NCBI GenBank assembly: GCA_017939795.1
Contig: JAGBAA010000076.1
Coordinates: 62,001 to 126,000, forward strand
DNA length: 64,000 bases
Direction: 5' to 3'
Origin: Thermoguttaceae bacterium
GTDB lineage: Bacteria > Planctomycetota > Planctomycetia > Pirellulales > Thermoguttaceae
In this document: piece by piece, positions 60,195 through 64,000 of the stretch
Position numbering within the stretch: position 1 is the first letter of the stretch
Layout: each line of letters opens with the position of its first letter
Made by a program: the position numbers and the translations under genes
The notes under the pieces: generated by a model
What the model was told of the DNA's origin: nothing
Databases searched by the model: none
What the model saw: only the letters and a program-made list of their open reading frames with translations

Positions 60195-62249
60195 TCAGTT
60201 GGCCGAGGCCCAGATCTTCATCTCAAACGGCGCGAAATGTACATTTTCCGTGGTCGGGCAGGGGAGAACTTCCCCTTTTTCCGCATTGAGCCAGAATGCG
60301 GCTCCGTCCGGCAGGTTCGAGAGCGACACTTCCGCTGGTTCTTTCGTTTCATTGAAGAGCAGGAGGCAGTCTGTTCCCTCGATCAGGATGTGGCGGATCC
60401 GGATCCCGGACGCATTTTTCCCGGAGATACGGACCGGCACGCGGCCTTCCGGACCAGGCTTTTTCGAAACCGACTGTGAGGTCAGCGTCCGGATCTTCTC
60501 GACATACCCCGGCACATTCCGACCGTCCCAGCGCACAAGACGTCCATCTTTTTCAAGACGCCGCACGGTCTCGGACTCCCAGAACCCCGGAGGCACCACA
60601 TTATCGCCGACCGGCGCAACGACGGCACGGTAGGTCATTCCGGCGAGATGGAGTCCTTCATCATCCACACGCCCTTCGCGCAGGAGCTGTTCCATTTCAA
60701 GGTAGTTGAAATCCAGCTGATTTTCAAAAAGCGGCTTCACCGTGAAATCCTGGACCGCCGCACCATCGGTCAGGATCGCGGTATGGATGACGGGGGTTCC
60801 GGAATTCAGCCAGCAAATGCGTCGGCACGCGTCGGCATACGGCTTGAATCCGTCGTTCCACCACGGCGAGTTCGGTCCGACATCCGGCGGACGTTCATCG
60901 TGGCGCGGTCCGCGCACACTATAGTAAAACGCGTGCGGCACGAGAAGATTCTGTCCGCGCACCAGGATCCAGTTTGCGAGCCACTTCACTTCCTCAAACG
61001 TCAAATTATGTCCGTAGGCTCCGTAGAGTTCGTTGAGATTCCGCGTGCGTCCGAAGTGCGTCATTGCGCTGGACGCAGTCTTTGCGTTGGTGGAATGTGC
61101 GCCGTTGAGAGCCTTATGTCCCGGCTCGACGTACCGCCACACGATGTCCTGACCGGGAATCTGAAAAACAGTCTGCGACACCATGTCGTTCGAGTTTCCG
61201 GGATGCCCGCAGAGTGCGATGCCATGTTTTACGCACCACTCGGAAAGCGGGCGATAGTACGTATCGATCAGGACGAAATGCAGTGCCCGATAGTATGCGC
61301 TGCGTCGGGACGCAGAGTCCGGCGAATCTTTGAACCAGAGGTCCGCAAGATACGGCGTGAAATCGTATCCGAGGCGCTCGCTGACTTTTTTCAGTGCGTA
61401 AACGTTTCCGGGGATCACTCCGCGTGAGGCTCCGCGTCCGAGTTCCGACGGTTCATCCGTGAAGATCCCAAGCACCGTCGTGCCGAAATATTCGCCGAAT
61501 TCCTCGTAGAATCGCTCATAGACCAGTTCTCGGAAGCATGCGGCCGCATCAGGAGACAGAATGTCGCCGGCTGGAGGAAGAAATTCTCTCTGCTTCGGTG
61601 TGCCTTCATCCAGATAGTGAAGCCCGCGGATCACGCCGCCGGACGGACGTTCATAGACTGCGGACCGCTGTCCGTTCGGACGTTCAAAAACGGCGACCAG
61701 ATCCCAGAGCGGATGGGGATGCGGATCTGCTTCCGCACCGTCTGCAAGATCGACCTTAAAGAAACCGCGAGCCGCAAAACGCGGGTCTTTCGCAGCGACC
61801 TGGCCGGCAGAGGACCCCGACGGGTACATTCCCTCGTCGTAGAGCAGGACATACATTCCGCGTTTCCGTGCTTCTTCAAGAGCCGTCCGCATTGCCGAGA
61901 GGAGTTTCGGAGACATCCAGCCGGAATCAGCAGGAAGGCCGATCCGGGGATGGATCACGAAACCGTAAACTCCGTGCGCCTCGAAATCCGCGATCTGACG
62001 CACCAGTTCCGCATCGTCCAGCGTGTCGTTCCAGAACCAGAACGGCATGAGGGTAAACTCTTTCGAGGGTTCCCGAAACGTTTGGAGAAATGATTCCGGC
62101 AGTTTCGCGTTTTCCGCCGCAGTCTGCGAAACAGACTCGCCTGCCGAAACAGCATCTCCTTCCGCCGCTGACACGATCGCCGAAACCGCGGTCAGGAAGG
62201 ATACCGCACACAAAAGAAAGATCCGATTCCAGAAAAATGGAAAGTTCAT
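60195..62249 (-). CDS. secreted GH106-like alpha-L-rhamnosidase-type protein
   Basis: 684 residues from the ATG at 62249 (GGGAG nine bases upstream). The signal peptide (about 1-30) ends in VSAAEG. MPFWFWNDTLDDAELVRQI, then GVYGFVIHPRIG and YVLLYDEGMYPSG, are the opening of the GH106 family and its relatives. LGIFTDEPSE in the middle carries an acidic pair suited to catalysis, and a late beta domain ends in FAPFEMKIWA. GH106 enzymes remove L-rhamnose from pectin and other glycans. At 684 residues it is shorter than many members (about 1000). LarB lies 127 bases upstream on the same strand, so read-through is possible. Confidence 0.75.
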   Translation of the reverse strand: MNFPFFWNRIFLLCAVSFLTAVSAIVSAAEGDAVSAGESVSQTAAENAKLPESFLQTFREPSKEFTLMPFWFWNDTLDDAELVRQIADFEAHGVYGFVIHPRIGLPADSGWMSPKLLSAMRTALEEARKRGMYVLLYDEGMYPSGSSAGQVAAKDPRFAARGFFKVDLADGAEADPHPHPLWDLVAVFERPNGQRSAVYERPSGGVIRGLHYLDEGTPKQREFLPPAGDILSPDAAACFRELVYERFYEEFGEYFGTTVLGIFTDEPSELGRGASRGVIPGNVYALKKVSERLGYDFTPYLADLWFKDSPDSASRRSAYYRALHFVLIDTYYRPLSEWCVKHGIALCGHPGNSNDMVSQTVFQIPGQDIVWRYVEPGHKALNGAHSTNAKTASSAMTHFGRTRNLNELYGAYGHNLTFEEVKWLANWILVRGQNLLVPHAFYYSVRGPRHDERPPDVGPNSPWWNDGFKPYADACRRICWLNSGTPVIHTAILTDGAAVQDFTVKPLFENQLDFNYLEMEQLLREGRVDDEGLHLAGMTYRAVVAPVGDNVVPPGFWESETVRRLEKDGRLVRWDGRNVPGYVEKIRTLTSQSVSKKPGPEGRVPVRISGKNASGIRIRHILIEGTDCLLLFNETKEPAEVSLSNLPDGAAFWLNAEKGEVLPCPTTENVHFAPFEMKIWASAN

Positions 62250-62369
62250 GAAATTCAGCTCCCAATTCAAAGTGTCTTCAAAACAGGAAAACGGCAGGCC
62301 GCGGAAGGTGCCATCCGCTTCCGAGCATTTCGCGGCAGAAAAAGAACGACAAAAAGAGGCTCCTTCAGT

Positions 62370-62434
62370 ACCGGCCTCATCGTACCGGCCTCATCGTACC
62401 GGCCGCGATCATTCCGGCCGCGATCATTCCGGCG
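62370..62434. repeat. short repeats that form the end of larB
   Basis: ACCGGCCTCATCGT occurs 2.5 times (62370-62404), then GCGATCATTCCGGCC/G twice (62405-62434). The larB stop at 62377-62379 lies inside the first repeat unit. Confidence 0.85.
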
Positions 62435-63189
62435 AGATACCCGCCTTTGAATCCCGCGTCGATATTCACGACCGCGACATTGGAGGCGCAGCTGTTCAGC
62501 ATTCCGAGCAGGGCGGAAAGGCCGCCGAAACAGGCACCGTATCCGACGCTCGTCGGGACGGCAATGACCGGCACGTCCACGTATCCGCCGACGACGCTCG
62601 GCAGTGCGCCTTCCATCCCCGCGATGACGACGACGGCCGCGCATCCCTTAAATTCCCGGACGCGCTCGACCAGCCGATGCGGTCCCGCCACACCGACATC
62701 GTGGATCATGACGACGTCCACTCCCATCCAGAGAGCGGTTTCCTGCGCCTCTTCCGCGATGGGAATGTCGCTCGTCCCTGCCGTCACGATGGCGATCCGG
62801 CCGCGTTTTTTGGGGGAAACGCCGTTCTGTACCCCGTTTTGTTCTGCGTTCTTTCCAGTATTCTGTTCCGCGTTTGGAACTGCATTCCGTTCCGCATACG
62901 GATCCACACACTGTCCTGCCATATCCGCATCTTTCGGCAGAAAACGGAACGTCCGGGCCGTCCGGTTCAGGATCCCTTCCGGGAAACGTTCCTGGAGCGG
63001 TTCCATCTGTTCAGGCCGCAGTCTCGTTGCGTACGGAGCGATCCCGCGCGCAAGCTGTTTTTCGAAAATAGCGATGACCGCCTCCGTCGTTTTTCCCTCG
63101 GCATACACGACTTCCGGGAAACCGCACCGTTTCCCGCGGTCCAGATCCACACTCGCAAAGTCAAGCCGGGCCGTTGCGTCGGAACTCAT
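62377..63189 (-). CDS. larB: nickel-pincer cofactor carboxylase/hydrolase
   Basis: 270 residues. The C-terminal half is the AIR-carboxylase-like fold of LarB: IAIVTAGTSDIPIAEEA, VVIAGMEGALPSVVGG and VPTSVGYGACFGGLSALL. The N-terminal half has LDRGKRCGFPEVVYAEGKT, also a LarB mark. LarB carboxylates nicotinate adenine dinucleotide, the first step towards the Ni-pincer nucleotide of lactate racemase. An Asn/Gln-rich insert (about 95-125, NAEQNTGKNAEQN) separates the halves and is unusual. The last residues come from a short DNA repeat (MIAAGMIAAGTMRPVR). larC, larE and larA are not in the window. Confidence 0.88.
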   Translation of the reverse strand: MSSDATARLDFASVDLDRGKRCGFPEVVYAEGKTTEAVIAIFEKQLARGIAPYATRLRPEQMEPLQERFPEGILNRTARTFRFLPKDADMAGQCVDPYAERNAVPNAEQNTGKNAEQNGVQNGVSPKKRGRIAIVTAGTSDIPIAEEAQETALWMGVDVVMIHDVGVAGPHRLVERVREFKGCAAVVVIAGMEGALPSVVGGYVDVPVIAVPTSVGYGACFGGLSALLGMLNSCASNVAVVNIDAGFKGGYLAGMIAAGMIAAGTMRPVR

Positions 63190-63333
63190 CTTTTTCCATC
63201 CCTTTCTTCGCTGCCTTCAGCTCAGGCGTCTTTTCTCTATCCACACAAAAAGCGAAGAGCCCGCATTCACGGGATCCCGCTAAAATCACTCCAGTCCGGT
63301 ACCGCAGAGGAACCGCGCGATCAAAACACACGG

Positions 63334-63531
63334 TCAGAACGACGGACGTTCACCTCCGACCCATCCGCTCACGGTCGAAGCATCGTTCGACTCGCGTTTG
63401 ATGACCGTTGCGCGGCTTGGCATCGAGTCCTGATCTTTCCCGCCCCGCAGAGCCTGGCATCCGGACACTCCTGCCAAAAGGACACTCAAAACGAGCAGAC
63501 TGACGGCATTAAAAATCAAACGTTTACTCAT
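63334..63531 (-). CDS. small lipoprotein
   Basis: 65 residues from the ATG at 63531 (AAGGGA seven bases upstream). A hydrophobic signal LIFNAVSLLVLSVLLAGVSGC ends at Cys25, a good lipobox. The mature part of 40 residues is polar and ends GWVGGERPSF. No family recognised. It has its own promoter 55 bases upstream, and larB follows 144 bases downstream. Confidence 0.7.
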   Translation of the reverse strand: MSKRLIFNAVSLLVLSVLLAGVSGCQALRGGKDQDSMPSRATVIKRESNDASTVSGWVGGERPSF

Positions 63532-63583
63532 AAAAAATCCCTTCTGAAGTTCATCCCTGACCTGAAAAAGGTTTCTGCCGTGT

Positions 63584-63612
63584 ACTATACACAAGATCCG
63601 TCTTTAACGCAA
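63584..63612 (-). promoter_or_regulatory. promoter of the small lipoprotein
   Basis: Minus strand: TTGCGT (63612-63607), 17 bases, TATAGT (63589-63584). It sits within 30 bases of the end of the preceding ligase gene. Confidence 0.63.
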
Positions 63613-63614
63613 GG

Positions 63615-64000
63615 TCAATTTTCTTCATTTTTTTCCAGCATTGCGCGCAGTTCCCGTTTCAGGATCTTCCCGGTCGGTCCCTTCGGCAGTTCCGTCAGCA
63701 GGATGATCCTTTGGGGGCATTTGTACGCAGCCAGCCGTGTTCGGCAGTAGCGGCACAATGCCATCACATCGCTTTCCGCCTGCGTTTTGAGCGTCACGAA
63801 CGCAATGACGTCCTCGCCGTGTACAGGGTGCGGGATACCGACCACCGCAGCCTGCGCGACTTCCGGATGTGCGTAAAGGATCTCTTCGATCTCACGCGGA
63901 TAAATATTCATCCCGGCACGAATAATGATGTCTTTCTTTCGGTCCACCAGGTAAAAGTACCCATCCTCATCGCAGTAGCCGATGTCGCCCGTCAGGAACC
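63615..64000 (-). CDS. AMP-forming acyl-CoA synthetase, C-terminal part (cut by window edge)
   Basis: The last 128 residues of an adenylate-forming enzyme; the frame is open at base 64000. FLTGDIGYCDEDGYFYLVDR is the hinge with the Asp that marks the turn between the large and small domains. RKKDIIIRAGMNIYPREIEE follows, as in FadD and related ligases, and the catalytic lysine is in PKGPTGKILKREL near the end. Such enzymes activate a fatty or aryl acid as the adenylate and pass it to CoA; the acid is unknown. The stop lies just before the lipoprotein promoter. Confidence 0.9.
   Translation of the reverse strand, partial: FLTGDIGYCDEDGYFYLVDRKKDIIIRAGMNIYPREIEEILYAHPEVAQAAVVGIPHPVHGEDVIAFVTLKTQAESDVMALCRYCRTRLAAYKCPQRIILLTELPKGPTGKILKRELRAMLEKNEEN

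Overview
The window looks like chromosomal DNA of a planctomycete-type bacterium (Planctomycetota, PVC group), probably a glycan-using, host- or sediment-associated one. The lineage call is an inference from gene content. It rests on two PEP-CTERM surface proteins, an SLA1-homology (SHD1) membrane protein, a protein joining a hydrazine-synthase-alpha-like region, two CxxCH haem sites and a formylglycine-generating-enzyme domain, Tat-type Gfo/Idh/MocA and aldo/keto-reductase-like proteins, many TIM-barrel sugar enzymes, and small genes spread over both strands. There is no rRNA, CRISPR array, intact prophage or insertion sequence. One tRNA-Ser(GCU) is present.

Layout. 1-3125 (minus): an FAD-linked oxidase cut by the window edge, a glycosyltransferase and a fucose/arabinose-isomerase-like enzyme. 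3934-8697: two adjacent PEP-CTERM proteins with nearly identical sorting tails. 9329-11089: a very acidic aromatic-rich protein followed by an ASCH-domain protein. 11393-14863: argB-argD-argF. 15183-19659: a Tat-exported TIM-barrel protein, an Obg/DRG-like GTPase with a TGS domain, a YggS-type PLP protein, a YihX-like HAD phosphatase and a TSCPD-domain protein. 20006-24547: the 1513-residue haem/FGE fusion. 24628-25457: a small island with a membrane protein and a truncated phage tape-measure-like frame. 25435-29434 (minus): an adaptor, tandem-ATPase and permease export operon joined by ATGA overlaps. 29974-38018 (minus, apart from the plus-strand membrane protein at 33371-34231): oxidoreductase, phosphoesterase, ABC permease and PPi-type phosphofructokinase. 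38674-45018: SHD1 protein, PurF, CTP synthase, Rrf2 regulator and Xer recombinase. 45115-50221: tRNA-Ser, an HExxH peptidase, a hexapeptide-repeat membrane protein and a sugar epimerase. 51036-56387: potABCD-like polyamine uptake and a CorA-family transporter. 56870-62249: FGGY sugar kinase, clan-A glycosidase and GH106-like glycosidase. 62377-64000 (minus): LarB, a small lipoprotein and the end of an acyl-CoA ligase.

How the genes work together. Sugar isomerase, FGGY kinase, two secreted glycosidases and a sugar epimerase fit use of deoxy- or pentose-sugar-containing glycans. argBDF gives a block of arginine synthesis, potABCD takes up polyamines, and PurF and PyrG sit side by side in nucleotide synthesis.

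Most unusual. The gene-poor gaps hold a dispersed, multi-module repeat family in at least seven places, with small internal hairpins whose stems differ between copies but stay paired. A related 77-bp tandem array lies at 32991-33245. Seventeen readable promoters share a TTGnnn-16/17-TAtAAT/TAAAAT/TATGAT form, and about seven of them have a run of C directly before the -35 box.
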